Below, in pieces: positions 49,886-59,217 of a stretch of DNA of 64,000 nt. The position numbers were made by a program, and so were the translations under genes. Every line of letters starts with the position of its first letter. Position 1 is the first letter of the stretch. Source of the DNA: Pseudooceanicola lipolyticus (GTDB taxonomy: Bacteria > Pseudomonadota > Alphaproteobacteria > Rhodobacterales > Rhodobacteraceae). Under the pieces are notes generated by a model. That model saw nothing but the letters and a program-made list of their open reading frames with translations, did no database searches and was not told the DNA's origin. The stretch covers positions 57,760 to 121,759 of the forward strand of contig NZ_PGTB01000003.1 in the NCBI RefSeq assembly GCF_002786325.1, in the 5' to 3' direction.

Positions 49886-52800
49886 TTAGGCGGCGCGATC
49901 TGCCACCCTCGGAGAGCCCGCCCCCACGATCCGGCCGAGGATCGCGGCGGTCTCGACACCCTCCCCGTGCGGCACGAAGACCCGGAGCTGGTAGGCGATA
50001 ATGTCGGTGAAACAGCCCAGAGCTTTCAGCCCGTCGATCGCACCCCGATCGGCCCCGTCGATCTCGAGACGGGCCGCGCCCGCGACCCGGCGGCGGGTGA
50101 GCGTGAGGCCCCGGCCCAGGTCGACCGGCGCGGTGGAGCCGAGCGCCGCCGTCAGCATCTCCTGCGGGGTCTTCGGTGTCCCCACCATGAACCGGGCACG
50201 CAGCGCGGCCGCACCGTCTTCGCTGACGGTCCGGCCGATCATGCTGCCCTGCCCTTCCGGCGTGACCCGGTAGATGCGCTCGTTGCCCGAAGGGATGTCC
50301 TTCCAGATCGGCAACAGGAGCCCGGTGAGGAGATAGAGCTTCGTCGTGGTGGTTTTCGGCAGGCTGTCGGCCTCCGCGTCCCAGAGACGCAGGAACTCGG
50401 GACGCGCGATCTCCTCCCAGGCCGAGGCCTGGTACTTCCCCTCCTCGACATAGGTCGATCCCGTCGGCCGCGTGACCTTGCGCATCAGCGTGACGATCTC
50501 CTCGTCATAGATCTGCATGGGCCGCGACGAGATCAGCGCCGCGCGCCCCGAGGCGCGATTGACCATCGGCAGCTTGTCGTGGTTTCGCTCCATCGCGTCA
50601 TCCCCCGCGAGGACATGGACGGGGTCCGTCACCTCGAGCCCGATGATCCGCGTCACAGCCCCGGACCGTGGACAGGTCCAGAGGTCTTCGGCAGAGACCT
50701 GCTCGATCCTCTCGCCGCGCAGGGTCTCGACCCCGAGGTCGAGCGTGCCCGCGGCCCGCGCCCGTTCGGTCTGATTGGCAATCCGGGTCATGAACTCGGC
50801 GAAGAGCGCGTTCTGCATATGGATCGGCAGTGCCAGCACCCGGTTGAGGAAGCGCTGGATTGGCGGCAACTCTTCCAGCAGCACGCCGTCCTGATCAAGC
50901 AACCGAAGCGCGGTCCAGTCCGCGAAACGCTCATAACTCATCGCCCCGGCACGGCCAGCGGCAAGATCGGCGTAATAGCCGCGCAGTGCGGCCCGCGCGA
51001 TCGGGCTTTCGAGATTATCCTCCTCGCGGAACATGCCCTGCGAGCCGGTCTCGCGCTGCCCCTTGGTGAGCGCCCCCAATTGGTCGAGCCGCCGGGCGAT
51101 CGTCGAGGTGAAGCGCTTCTCGCCATGGACATCCGAGGTGCAGACCCGGAAGAAAGGCGCGCTGACCTGGGCCGAGCGATGCGTGCGGCCGAGCCCCTGG
51201 ATCGCAGCATCGGCCCGCCAGCCGGGCTCCAGCAGGTAGTGCCGCCGCCGCTTCTGGTTCTTAGCCGATCTAGCGGCATGATAGGACCGGCCCGTGCCCC
51301 CGGCGTCCGAGAAAATCAGGACGTCCTTCTCGCCCTCCATGAAGGCCCGGGTTTCCGAGGAATTGCTGCTGGCGGACCGCTTCTCGGTGAAGAGCGCCCC
51401 GTCCGGCGACTTCAGCGGCCGGACTGAACGCCCCGTCACCTCGGCCACCGCCTCGTCGCCAAAGGCCCAGAGGATCTGATCGAGCGCGGAGGGGATCGGT
51501 GCCAGGGCCATCAACTCCATCATCGCCGCATCGCGCAGGGCTTCGGCCTCGCGCGAGACGACCAGAGCGCCATCGGCGTCGCGAAGCGGCTCTGCCACGA
51601 CATTCCCGTCGATCTCGACGAGTTTCTGGGCGTGAATCGGAAAAGCCTGTTCGAGGTAGCCCAGGACGTAGTCGCGCGGGGTCAGCGCGCCCTGCGTCAA
51701 CTCATCCTCGGGGTCCATCGCCTCCAGACGCCGCTTCAGGAGGCTCTCGCCGGTGGAGACCACCTGGATGACACAGGCATATCCATCCGCCAGATCCTCG
51801 CCGATGGCGCGGATGATGCTCGGGGCCTTCATGCCGAGGAGCAGGTGGTTGAAGAAGCGCTGCTTGGTGCTCTCGAACCGTGATTTCGCAGCAGACCTCG
51901 CCGCAGAGGCGTTCGTCTGACCGGAGGCGTCGTTGACGCCGGTCGCGGTCAACGCCGCCTCGAGATTGTGATGGATCGTCCGGAAGGCACCGGCATAGGC
52001 GTCGTAGATCTCGATCTGGGAGGGCGTGAGCGCGTGTTCGAGCACGTCATATTCCACGCCGTCGAAGCTGAGCGCTCGAGCTGTATAGAAGCCGAGTGTT
52101 TTAAGATCGCGCGCCACCACCTCCATCGCTGCCACCCCGCCGGCCTCCATCGCGGAGACAAAGCTCTCGCGGCTCGGGAAGGGATATTCCGGTCCCTGTC
52201 CCCAGAGACCGAGGCGGGAGGCATAAGCCAGATTGTGCACGCTCGTGGCCCCGGTCGCAGAGACGTAGAAGACCCGTGCCCGGGGCACTGCCAACTGCAA
52301 GCGCAGCCCGGCGAGACCCTGCTGGGAGGGTTTGACGCCCCTGCCCGCCTCAGACCCAGCGGCGTTCTGCATCGCATGTGCCTCGTCGAAGGCCAGCACG
52401 CCGTCGAACCCCTCGCCCATCCAGTCGAGGATCTGGCCGAGGCGCGTCGTCCCACATTTGCCCGCCGAGCGCAGCGTCGCATAGGTGACGAAGAGGATGC
52501 CGTCGCCCATGGATATCGGCTGGTCCGGCTTCCATTTCGAGAGCGGCTGGATATCTGCGGGCGAGCCGCCAAGATCGGTCCAGTCGCGGATCGCGTCCTC
52601 GATGAGCGTGGCGGATTTAGAGATCCAGACCGCCTTGCGCCGCCCCGCGAGCCAGTTGACCAGGATGAGCCCCGCGCATTCCCGGCCCTTGCCACACCCC
52701 GTCCCGTCGCCGAGGAAATAACCAAGGCGATAGGCCCGTGCGTCCGGATTATCGTCGGCGCGGGTCATCCGGGACTGGTCTTCGTCGATCGTAAACCTGC

Positions 52801-54142
52801 CCGGCAGGTCGCGTTCATGCGCGTCGTTCGCCATGAGGATGGTGTCGAGCTGAGCCTCGGAGAGATGGCCCTCCTCGATCAGGCGACCGGGAAGGCGCAG
52901 GTCAGCAGCGGCGGCGATCGACGGCACCGGCGGGGCCACCGAGGCCATGGCGATACTCTCAACCAGCGGCGTGGGATGCTCCTGCGCGCCCACAATCTCG
53001 ATCCGCTGGGGACGATAGCGGGCATAGATATCCGAAACCGGGGTGTTTTCGCGGGGGGTGTCGAGGGCGGTGAAGGCCAGCGGGACGGCTGCCTGGGCTT
53101 TGGGTTTGCAGGTAGAGCTTGCGACAACCCGTCGATTGCGCGCGCCGGAAACGCCGACCTGACGCGGGATGGCCCGGACCTGTGCACGCGACTGAAGCGG
53201 AGCGTCAGATCGGGTCGCGGCGATATCATCGACGATGTGCTGCGCCGCCTCCAGATCGGCCGCAACCGCGCGGACGAACGCGACCTCCTCCTGCACCTTG
53301 TCGAACACCATGAGCTGGGTCTCAGCCGTGGTGCCGAGTTTGCGGTAGACATGACCCGGGATCGTGAGAGCGAGACGCGGCTTCGCGATGGCCGTGGCCC
53401 GCGCCCAATGGGCCGCATCCCGCTCCGGCGAGAATCCCGTCGGCATGATCGCCACGAGCCTACCGCCGGGGGCGAGCCGCTTGGCGGCGGCGATCATATG
53501 CTTTGCCGCGACATGCCTGTCGCGCGACCGATCGACCGAGGAGGCGAAGGGCGGGTTCATCACGATGACGCCCGGAAGATCAGCCGTGGCCAGAAGATCG
53601 TCGATATGCTCCGCGTCGTGACCGGTCACCTCGACCGAAAAGACCGCCTCGAGAAGCGCGCGGCGGAAGGGATCGATCTCGTTGAGCATCGGCTTGCCGC
53701 CCGCGCGCAGGGCAAAACCGGCCAGCGCGCCGGTGCCGGCCGAGGGTTCGAGGAAGGTCTCACCAGAACGTATGGCCGCAGCGCGAGCAACCAGCGCGGC
53801 ATAGGACAACGGGGTGCTGAATTGCTGCAGACGGATTTGCTGCTCAGAGCGCCGCGTCTCGGTCAGGAGCCGCGAGGCCAGCAGTCCGGCAGAGCTCAGC
53901 GCGTCTTGGCCAGTTCTCTGCACAACCTGCAGGACCGCAGCGGCCTGCATCGCGTCATAAGCCATGCGCCAGGACCAGACGCCACCGGCATCGCTGCCGC
54001 CGAAGGTCTCACGCATGAGCCGTGCCAGAGACGAGCTCCTGAGCGGTCCTTCGGCGAGCGCGCTGCCGATCAGAGGCAGGGCCTGCCTGAGCCGAGCAAG
54101 TGATGGGATAACGGCGTCGGTGTTCATCCTACGATTGATCAT
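49886..54142 (-). CDS. Giant methylase-helicase (strawberry-notch type)
   Basis: A 1418-aa fusion. Residues about 95-290 form an N6-adenine-methylase-like domain: QQFSTPLSYAALVARAAAI, FLEPSAGTGALAGFAL, VIVMNPPFASS (NPPF, near 195). From about 470 a superfamily 2 helicase of the strawberry-notch type: YFLGDGTGCGKGRECAGLIL (Walker A), VLAFDEAHAMQNAAG (DEAH, near 583), VFYVSATGAT, and the C-terminal SNO part with IFSDAGGTGRSYHA and GLGRTHRSAQ. Cofactor and helicase motifs are intact. Such proteins are frequent on alphaproteobacterial plasmids, probably for defence against or evasion of restriction. AGGA is 9 bases before ATG 54142. Confidence 0.92.
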   Translation of the reverse strand: MINRRMNTDAVIPSLARLRQALPLIGSALAEGPLRSSSLARLMRETFGGSDAGGVWSWRMAYDAMQAAAVLQVVQRTGQDALSSAGLLASRLLTETRRSEQQIRLQQFSTPLSYAALVARAAAIRSGETFLEPSAGTGALAGFALRAGGKPMLNEIDPFRRALLEAVFSVEVTGHDAEHIDDLLATADLPGVIVMNPPFASSVDRSRDRHVAAKHMIAAAKRLAPGGRLVAIMPTGFSPERDAAHWARATAIAKPRLALTIPGHVYRKLGTTAETQLMVFDKVQEEVAFVRAVAADLEAAQHIVDDIAATRSDAPLQSRAQVRAIPRQVGVSGARNRRVVASSTCKPKAQAAVPLAFTALDTPRENTPVSDIYARYRPQRIEIVGAQEHPTPLVESIAMASVAPPVPSIAAAADLRLPGRLIEEGHLSEAQLDTILMANDAHERDLPGRFTIDEDQSRMTRADDNPDARAYRLGYFLGDGTGCGKGRECAGLILVNWLAGRRKAVWISKSATLIEDAIRDWTDLGGSPADIQPLSKWKPDQPISMGDGILFVTYATLRSAGKCGTTRLGQILDWMGEGFDGVLAFDEAHAMQNAAGSEAGRGVKPSQQGLAGLRLQLAVPRARVFYVSATGATSVHNLAYASRLGLWGQGPEYPFPSRESFVSAMEAGGVAAMEVVARDLKTLGFYTARALSFDGVEYDVLEHALTPSQIEIYDAYAGAFRTIHHNLEAALTATGVNDASGQTNASAARSAAKSRFESTKQRFFNHLLLGMKAPSIIRAIGEDLADGYACVIQVVSTGESLLKRRLEAMDPEDELTQGALTPRDYVLGYLEQAFPIHAQKLVEIDGNVVAEPLRDADGALVVSREAEALRDAAMMELMALAPIPSALDQILWAFGDEAVAEVTGRSVRPLKSPDGALFTEKRSASSNSSETRAFMEGEKDVLIFSDAGGTGRSYHAARSAKNQKRRRHYLLEPGWRADAAIQGLGRTHRSAQVSAPFFRVCTSDVHGEKRFTSTIARRLDQLGALTKGQRETGSQGMFREEDNLESPIARAALRGYYADLAAGRAGAMSYERFADWTALRLLDQDGVLLEELPPIQRFLNRVLALPIHMQNALFAEFMTRIANQTERARAAGTLDLGVETLRGERIEQVSAEDLWTCPRSGAVTRIIGLEVTDPVHVLAGDDAMERNHDKLPMVNRASGRAALISSRPMQIYDEEIVTLMRKVTRPTGSTYVEEGKYQASAWEEIARPEFLRLWDAEADSLPKTTTTKLYLLTGLLLPIWKDIPSGNERIYRVTPEGQGSMIGRTVSEDGAAALRARFMVGTPKTPQEMLTAALGSTAPVDLGRGLTLTRRRVAGAARLEIDGADRGAIDGLKALGCFTDIIAYQLRVFVPHGEGVETAAILGRIVGAGSPRVADRAA

Positions 54143-54182
54143 GGGATCTGTCCTTCCAGTCAGGTTACGGGCCTGACAGGAC

Positions 54183-54222
54183 AAAAAGCCGCCTTTCCAC
54201 TTTCGGCAGTGGGGAGGCGGCT
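54183..54222 (-). terminator. Terminator upstream of the giant helicase gene
   Basis: AGCCGCC (54187-54193) pairs with GGCGGCT (54216-54222), inner pair CCACT/AGTGG; - strand ends TTTTTG. It closes the 218-aa gene at 54252. Confidence 0.85.
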
Positions 54223-54251
54223 CAATGTTGGACAGATGATGTTGGCGGTTG

Positions 54252-54908
54252 TCAGGAGCCCCTACCAACGAAGAACTCGGCCAGGACGGGGCTCGTCGCA
54301 CCCTTCGCCGAGCTGAGACGTTCCGATCCGGCCAGCGAGGCCTTCGGCAGACGCACGAGACCGCCGGTTTCCTCGATGCGGTAGCACCGGCGCTTTTGCC
54401 CTCCACGCTGGTAATGGGTGACAGTCACGATCTGGCAGGTGCTGCCGTCGGTCAGCGTGACCGGCGCTGCAAGCCGTATTCGGTCCCCCTCGTCGTAGTC
54501 CGGGATTGCCGCCCAGTCCCGGCAGCGCTGGCGCCAGGCATGGGCATAGCTGTCGGGATCCTTCAACTCGGAGAGCAGGGCCAGAAGGCTGACGGGCGCC
54601 CGCGACTCCACCGGGTCGGAAGTCTCCTCCATGTCCTTGTAGCCCCAGCATCCATCGTCATAGCGCGTTAGGAAGACGGCCCCGAAGGTGATCGACCCGT
54701 CGGCATCGGGCAAGTAGGTCGCATCCTCAACCGGCGCGCCATCAAGTGTCGTTATCCTGGCCGCGGCATACCAGGTCGAGCCCACCTTGCAGGCCTTGAG
54801 CAGGACTGTCTTGCGGGTTTCGGTCTCAAAGCTACAGAGCCGGGCGATCTCCGCCTTCTCGTCCGCGTAGGTCCTCACGCGGCGGTCGGTGTAGAAGAGC
54901 CAGCCCAT
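54252..54908 (-). CDS. 218-aa unknown plasmid protein
   Basis: Begins MGWLFYTDRRVRTYADEKAEI and contains KVGSTWYAAARI, FGAVFLTRYDDGCWGYKDMEETSDP and DGSTCQIVTVTHYQRGGQKRRCYRIEE. This pattern recurs next to ParB-like nuclease genes on alphaproteobacterial plasmids (possibly the DUF6927 family, unsure). Soluble, mixed alpha/beta. Starts at the stop of the upstream gene, so coupled. Confidence 0.75.
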   Translation of the reverse strand: MGWLFYTDRRVRTYADEKAEIARLCSFETETRKTVLLKACKVGSTWYAAARITTLDGAPVEDATYLPDADGSITFGAVFLTRYDDGCWGYKDMEETSDPVESRAPVSLLALLSELKDPDSYAHAWRQRCRDWAAIPDYDEGDRIRLAAPVTLTDGSTCQIVTVTHYQRGGQKRRCYRIEETGGLVRLPKASLAGSERLSSAKGATSPVLAEFFVGRGS

Positions 54909-55501
54909 TATGCCACCCTCCGGTCGTCGACCTCGATCAGCGCGTCGAGCGGCACCCGGTAGGGCAGCATCTCGTCGAAACCCTCGCAGTTGCCGCGGTT
55001 CTGCACGAGCGCCTGCGTATCGGTTATGTCCATGAGGATCACCCGGAACGTGCCTCCGAGACCGGAGGGGACATCATAGGTGCCGCCGATCAGGTAGTCG
55101 GCCGCACCGCGCGCAAAGACCCGGATCGTGTGACCATCGGTCGCCAACCGAATGGTGTCGTGTCCGCGGTCGATGAGCATCTGCACGTCGTCGAGAATGT
55201 CGGTGTAAAACTGGCCCGTCAGATCACGAAACGCCGCTTGCCGGGCCCCCATCCAATCGGTGTCCCGAAACGGGTTGATGTCTGCGGCGAAAGCATAGGA
55301 GGGGTCGGCGCGTTCCGTCGTGACGATCCGCGTGGAGGAGCCATCAATCCCGTTCGAGCGCAGATGGACACCATTGCCGACGATCAGGATCAGCGCGGGG
55401 TTGCCGACCGGGCCATTCCAGTTCGGCAGGAAGGTGGAGCAGCCGCGCGCATGCGCGATCTGGGCCGCGACGTCCGCGGCGGAAAAGCTGAGAAGTGCCA
55501 T
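54908..55501 (-). CDS. 197-aa unknown plasmid protein
   Basis: MALLSFSAADVAAQIAHARGCSTFLPNWNGPVGNPALILIVGNGVHLRSNGIDGSS, later FYTDILDDVQMLIDRGHDTIRLATDGHTIRVFARGAADYLIGGTYDV. No domain recognised. ATG 55501 has AGGT upstream. One of the conserved members of the accessory block; function unknown. Confidence 0.7.
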   Translation of the reverse strand: MALLSFSAADVAAQIAHARGCSTFLPNWNGPVGNPALILIVGNGVHLRSNGIDGSSTRIVTTERADPSYAFAADINPFRDTDWMGARQAAFRDLTGQFYTDILDDVQMLIDRGHDTIRLATDGHTIRVFARGAADYLIGGTYDVPSGLGGTFRVILMDITDTQALVQNRGNCEGFDEMLPYRVPLDALIEVDDRRVA

Positions 55502-55530
55502 GGGATTTACCTGTGAGTTTGAGAGAGGTG

Positions 55531-55560
55531 CGACCCGCACCGGCAATGCGGTGCGGGTCG
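55531..55560 (-). terminator. Long stem after the ParB-like nuclease gene
   Basis: CGACCCGCACCG (55531-55542), loop GCAATG, CGGTGCGGGTCG (55549-55560): perfect 12-base stem 10 bases past the stop, but no T-run on the - strand. Confidence 0.65.
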
Positions 55561-55569
55561 GCTTCAGGG

Positions 55570-57519
55570 TCAGGCCGCTTCGGCGACCTCGGTTTCGCCT
55601 TCGGACGGCTCGGTGCCCGAGGTCTGCATCATCGGCGGGCACCAGGCCGCGACCGCCGCCCGCTGCGCCTCCGTCAGGGTGGCGAAGGGCTCGGCGAAGA
55701 GCTTGTCGCAGAAGGCGACGACCTCCTTCTTGGTCGAGGACGCCAGGGTCACCGCCTCTTGCGTGAGTCCCAGCTCCTCGCCGAGGATTTTGAGGAGCCA
55801 CGCCTTCTTAAAGCGGTTGAAAAGCGCCGCGTTCGGTGTCCAGTGCGCGCGGATGTCCGGCATCACCTCGATCTCGAAATCATGCATCAGGCTGTCGCGC
55901 TGCCGGTCCCGCGCCAAACAGGACTGCGTGGTTGCTGCCGTGGCGTAGGCCACGAGCTTGGCTTTCTCGCCCGCATTGAGGGCTCGGAACATGGCGAACT
56001 GATCGGCGGGAGATTTCGCATCATCCGCCCAGGAGAGATCGAGCGCGTCATGCGCGGCAGCCACCTGTTCGAGCGAGGTGCCATCGATCTCGCCCATCTT
56101 GGCGTGGGTGCGATACTCTTGGCGCGCATCGAGTTTGATCGCCTGCGTGACGCCCATGCCGTGGCCCAGCACATCGGTGACAAGTTTGAACAGCGTGAGA
56201 TCCAGCGTCGCCTCCGGGTGCATCGTCATGGCTGCGCCAAGCGCCATCGCCCGCTCGGTCTTGAGGTCCTCGGTCAGCGAGGCGGGGTAGGTGATCTCGT
56301 CGCTGTCCGTCGCGCCCTCTTCCGCAGAGGTACCGGGCGCTTTGCCGAACCTCTCCGGCTGATCTTCGGGACGCACCAGCCCGACATGCAGGGAGATCCT
56401 GCCCTGCGACCAGGTGGCGATCACGCCGGAGCGAGCAAGATCCTCGGCGCTGTAGGCCTCATGCAGATCCCGTGCCTCGGCCTCAAGCAAATCCACGCGT
56501 TCGTAGAGCGCATTGTAAGCCTCGTCCGCGAGTTCCTCGTTCTCCATCTCGCGCTCAAGCTTCTCCAGCTCGGCGGTGATCTCGTCGACGCGTTGCTGGC
56601 CGCTTTCATCGGGCTCGATCGGCCCCGGATAGACCCGACCGAATTCGGCCATGGCGGCGTAATCGTACTGGATGACCGCATCGGCCCAAGCGAAGCCCAT
56701 CTCCGCGCGCGCCTCTTCGGCCGCGGCGGTGAGTTTCTCGAGGAGAATGGTCTCGACCAGCGCAGAATCCTCGAGCACGGAATGCTCGTCCAGGAGGTCC
56801 GCTGCGATGGCACCGCCACGCGCCTCATAGTCCTTCCGCACGAAGGCCCCGATATCGTCACTGACCTGCACGCCACGAGACTTCAGCGCGTTCCGGACCG
56901 TATAGGCCTGCAGGTAATTGCTCTCCTTGGTAAGCGCCTCGAAAACGTCTTTCTGAACTTCCTGGCTAGGGTGATCTGCGAAGGCTTTCATCACGTCGAG
57001 CGTGATCGCCTTTGCGCGTGCCGCCGCGCGGATCTCCGGATGGATGAGCCCATAACGCAGCCGGCCTTTGACCGCTGCGACCGTGGTGCCGAAGGTCTTC
57101 GCGATGGTCTCTGGCGTCTGGCCGTCGACCTCCATCATCCGCGCGAAGGCCTCGAACTCGTCGATGGCATTCATCGGCGCCTGGGTGATGTTCTCGGCGA
57201 GCGACAGCGCGGTGGTCACGTCGCAATCGCCCGGGACTAGGCGGCAGTCGATCTTGGTACGATTGGTGAACCCCTTGGCAGCCTTGTCCGCGACCAGTTC
57301 CATAAGGGCCGCATGACGCCGACCGCCTGCGAGGACCCCGAACTTGCCATCGATTTGCTGAACGAGCAGCGGTTGGAGGAGGCCCAGCACCGCGATACTG
57401 GCCTTCAGGTGCGCGATGTTGTCGGAGGCGTAGGCCTCAGGGGACTGAGCCCGCACATTCGCGGGATGGGCTACGAGATCGCCGATGGCGATGGAAATGG
57501 GTTGGAGGGCTTGTGTCAT
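55570..57519 (-). CDS. ParB-like nuclease-domain protein of the plasmid accessory block
   Basis: A 649-aa protein. N-terminal ParB domain: ISIAIGDLVAHPANVRAQ, LGLLQPLLVQQIDGKFGVLAGGRRHAALMEL, then ALSLAENITQAPMNAIDEFEAFARMMEVDGQTPETIAKTFGTTVAAVKGRLRYG (HTH). A coiled-coil (about 275-345) and a helical C-terminal half of no named fold follow. It is not the partition ParB (parAB is at 37.4-39.3 kb). GAAGGAC is 8 bases before ATG 57519. Confidence 0.88.
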   Translation of the reverse strand: MTQALQPISIAIGDLVAHPANVRAQSPEAYASDNIAHLKASIAVLGLLQPLLVQQIDGKFGVLAGGRRHAALMELVADKAAKGFTNRTKIDCRLVPGDCDVTTALSLAENITQAPMNAIDEFEAFARMMEVDGQTPETIAKTFGTTVAAVKGRLRYGLIHPEIRAAARAKAITLDVMKAFADHPSQEVQKDVFEALTKESNYLQAYTVRNALKSRGVQVSDDIGAFVRKDYEARGGAIAADLLDEHSVLEDSALVETILLEKLTAAAEEARAEMGFAWADAVIQYDYAAMAEFGRVYPGPIEPDESGQQRVDEITAELEKLEREMENEELADEAYNALYERVDLLEAEARDLHEAYSAEDLARSGVIATWSQGRISLHVGLVRPEDQPERFGKAPGTSAEEGATDSDEITYPASLTEDLKTERAMALGAAMTMHPEATLDLTLFKLVTDVLGHGMGVTQAIKLDARQEYRTHAKMGEIDGTSLEQVAAAHDALDLSWADDAKSPADQFAMFRALNAGEKAKLVAYATAATTQSCLARDRQRDSLMHDFEIEVMPDIRAHWTPNAALFNRFKKAWLLKILGEELGLTQEAVTLASSTKKEVVAFCDKLFAEPFATLTEAQRAAVAAWCPPMMQTSGTEPSEGETEVAEAA

Positions 57520-57603
57520 GAAATGTCCTTCTCTGGGTTCTGCGCCACCCGGACATCCCGAGCGGCCTGACCGATCCCCGGATCCGGGAACCAAAAGGGC
57601 AAA

Positions 57604-57638
57604 AGGCCCACTTTCCCTTTCAATGGGTCGGCGGGCCT
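57604..57638 (-). terminator. Terminator after the DUF3768 gene
   Basis: AGGCCC (57604-57609) with GGGCCT (57633-57638); - strand ends TTTTGCCC. Confidence 0.7.
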
Positions 57639-57669
57639 CTCGAAGTTGGTGAAGGGGTTGCGGCACACC

Positions 57670-58059
57670 CTACCAGTCGTGCGCCATCATGATGGTCAGG
57701 ACACGCGTGGTCGTCTCGGGGTTGCCGGGATCCTCAGCACCATAGCGGAAGTCGGAGTCCGCTTCGTAGAGATCGAGTTTCCAGAACACGGTCTCCCCAC
57801 GGATCGTGACCGCCCCGAAATCGTGCCAGCCCTCGGGATCGTTCTCAGGTTCAAAGATCTCGAACTCCCCCGTCGCCTTCACAGCCTCGGCCATGAAGTC
57901 GTCGCCGGCCTCCATCAATGCCCGTGTCACATGTACCCGGCCCTGGACGGGCCGATCCGGTGGCACCCCGAGGCAGGCAAGTTTGCGGAAGGCGTCGTTC
58001 AGCGCAGCGATGGCGGCCGCGTCGGGCGGGGTGAACGCGAGGGGTTCAGGATGGCTCAT
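57670..58059 (-). CDS. DUF3768 domain protein
   Basis: A 129-aa protein; IAALNDAFRKLA, GRVHVTRALMEAGDDFMAEAVKATGEFEIFEPENDPEGWHDFGAVTIRGETVFWKLDLYEADSDFRYGAEDPGNPETTTRVLTIMMAHDW is the whole family pattern in pieces. Cytoplasmic, function unknown. ATG 58059 chosen because the family begins near here. Member of the accessory block. Confidence 0.88.
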   Translation of the reverse strand: MSHPEPLAFTPPDAAAIAALNDAFRKLACLGVPPDRPVQGRVHVTRALMEAGDDFMAEAVKATGEFEIFEPENDPEGWHDFGAVTIRGETVFWKLDLYEADSDFRYGAEDPGNPETTTRVLTIMMAHDW

Positions 58060-58149
58060 GGGTCTGTCCTTTCCGGATGGGTTGAAACCACCAGACCCAA
58101 GGCCTCCTTTCACTTTCCCCAGGGGTCACAGTCGCAATGGTTTCCTGCC

Positions 58150-58290
58150 TCACGCGGCCCGTTCACCCTGCCCCGCCTCCAACGCGGCGACCAGATAGTC
58201 GCAGGCGCGCTGCGCATCCGCCGCTTGTCCGACCGAAGCACACGCAGCCAGTTGTCGAAATAGGCCACGTTCAGCTCCAGCGTATGCGTG
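58150..58290 (-). pseudogene. Frameshifted ArdC C-terminal remnant
   Basis: In one frame VAYFDNWLRVLRSDKR (about 58271-58225) and in the next QAADAQRACDYLVAALEAG up to the stop at 58150 together match the C-end of the intact ArdC (YLDSWLGVLKEDKRAIFKAASAAQKAADFVLEAA). A frameshift near 58235 and loss of the front make it non-functional. Confidence 0.75.
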
Positions 58291-58604
58291 GAGAACCCCA
58301 GCTTCTGGCCAAGAAAAACCGTACAGAGTACGCGATGCGGTCCGTACGGACCGCCCGCAATCATGAGCCGGCGACTTCAAGAGCTTGCAAGCTTGGCAAT
58401 TCAATAAAATTGGCCCGCGCTCAAAAAAGAACGGCCGAGACAGAGCTCGGCCAAAGTCCAACAGGGAGGTATGGCGGTCTTGGGCACGATGGCCACGTCC
58501 ACCATAGAGAAATGTAAGCGTTTCGCGAGCGTCTCTCAAGCTGAGCTTATTGGATCTGAAAAGTGATTGCTGACGTCTGCGCAAGAGCCGTTTGAAGGAT
58601 TACA

Positions 58605-58994
58605 TCAGATCGACGTCCTTGGCCTGTATTCACGCTTGCGCTTGAGGGCATCGTGGGCCTTCATCGCGTCCATCGCCGAGTGTTCGTCCGGATGCCGCTC
58701 GATCAGAGACTGGCCGCGACAACCAATCCTCCCCCACTCTCGCACAAGGTCCACGCCTCCAAACAAGTCCGGTTGCAAGCTCATGTGATAGTACCGCCGC
58801 ATGTTCAACGACGCATCGATGCGCCTCAGGTCAACAGAACGAGATGAGCCATTACGGCTCGGATATTGTTCGAATACGCTGGGGACATCGTCCATGAAGC
58901 GAATGTATCTGAAGCGTCGTGTTACGACAACATGTTCTTCTTTAGTTCTAGGCTGCGCCCTCTCCCAGCTGTAAATGGAACGCCGAGCGCGCAC
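58605..58994 (-). CDS. WGR-domain protein
   Basis: A 129-aa frame starting at GTG 58994. The C-terminal half is a WGR domain: MRRYYHMSLQPDLFGGVDLVREWGRIGCRGQSLIERHPDEHSAMDAMKAHDALKRKREY. WGR domains bind nucleic acid ends in PARPs; small plasmid WGR proteins have no known task. The first 60 residues are not conserved, so the true start may be later (an in-frame ATG lies at 58895). Confidence 0.75.
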   Translation of the reverse strand: MRARRSIYSWERAQPRTKEEHVVVTRRFRYIRFMDDVPSVFEQYPSRNGSSRSVDLRRIDASLNMRRYYHMSLQPDLFGGVDLVREWGRIGCRGQSLIERHPDEHSAMDAMKAHDALKRKREYRPRTSI

Positions 58995-59217
58995 AGGCAG
59001 TTTGAGTATACTTTGCTTTGACTAGGCCCCAATGCTGCAAGTGCTATGTGATTGAATAAGAACGGGCCATTGTCGTGACCTGTACGCAGCGAACGACGCA
59101 GTGCTCAAAACGATCTCAGAGTGAGCCGGACACCGATGATATCGCGATGCAATTTCGCGCGGTTGACAATCGTGTCCACGACTGATCCCAAGGCAATCCG
59201 TATTGGGCGGCCCGGCG

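Noticed and set aside
49967-57240. Very long open frames on the + strand opposite the giant helicase and ParB-like genes (up to about 700 codons)
   Set aside because: They mirror the - strand genes in high-GC DNA, are rich in Arg/Gly/Pro, and have no motifs or ribosome sites.
55570-57519. Taking the ParB-like nuclease protein as the partition ParB
   Set aside because: No ParA beside it, and its long C-terminal half differs; a true parAB pair exists at 37.4-39.3 kb.
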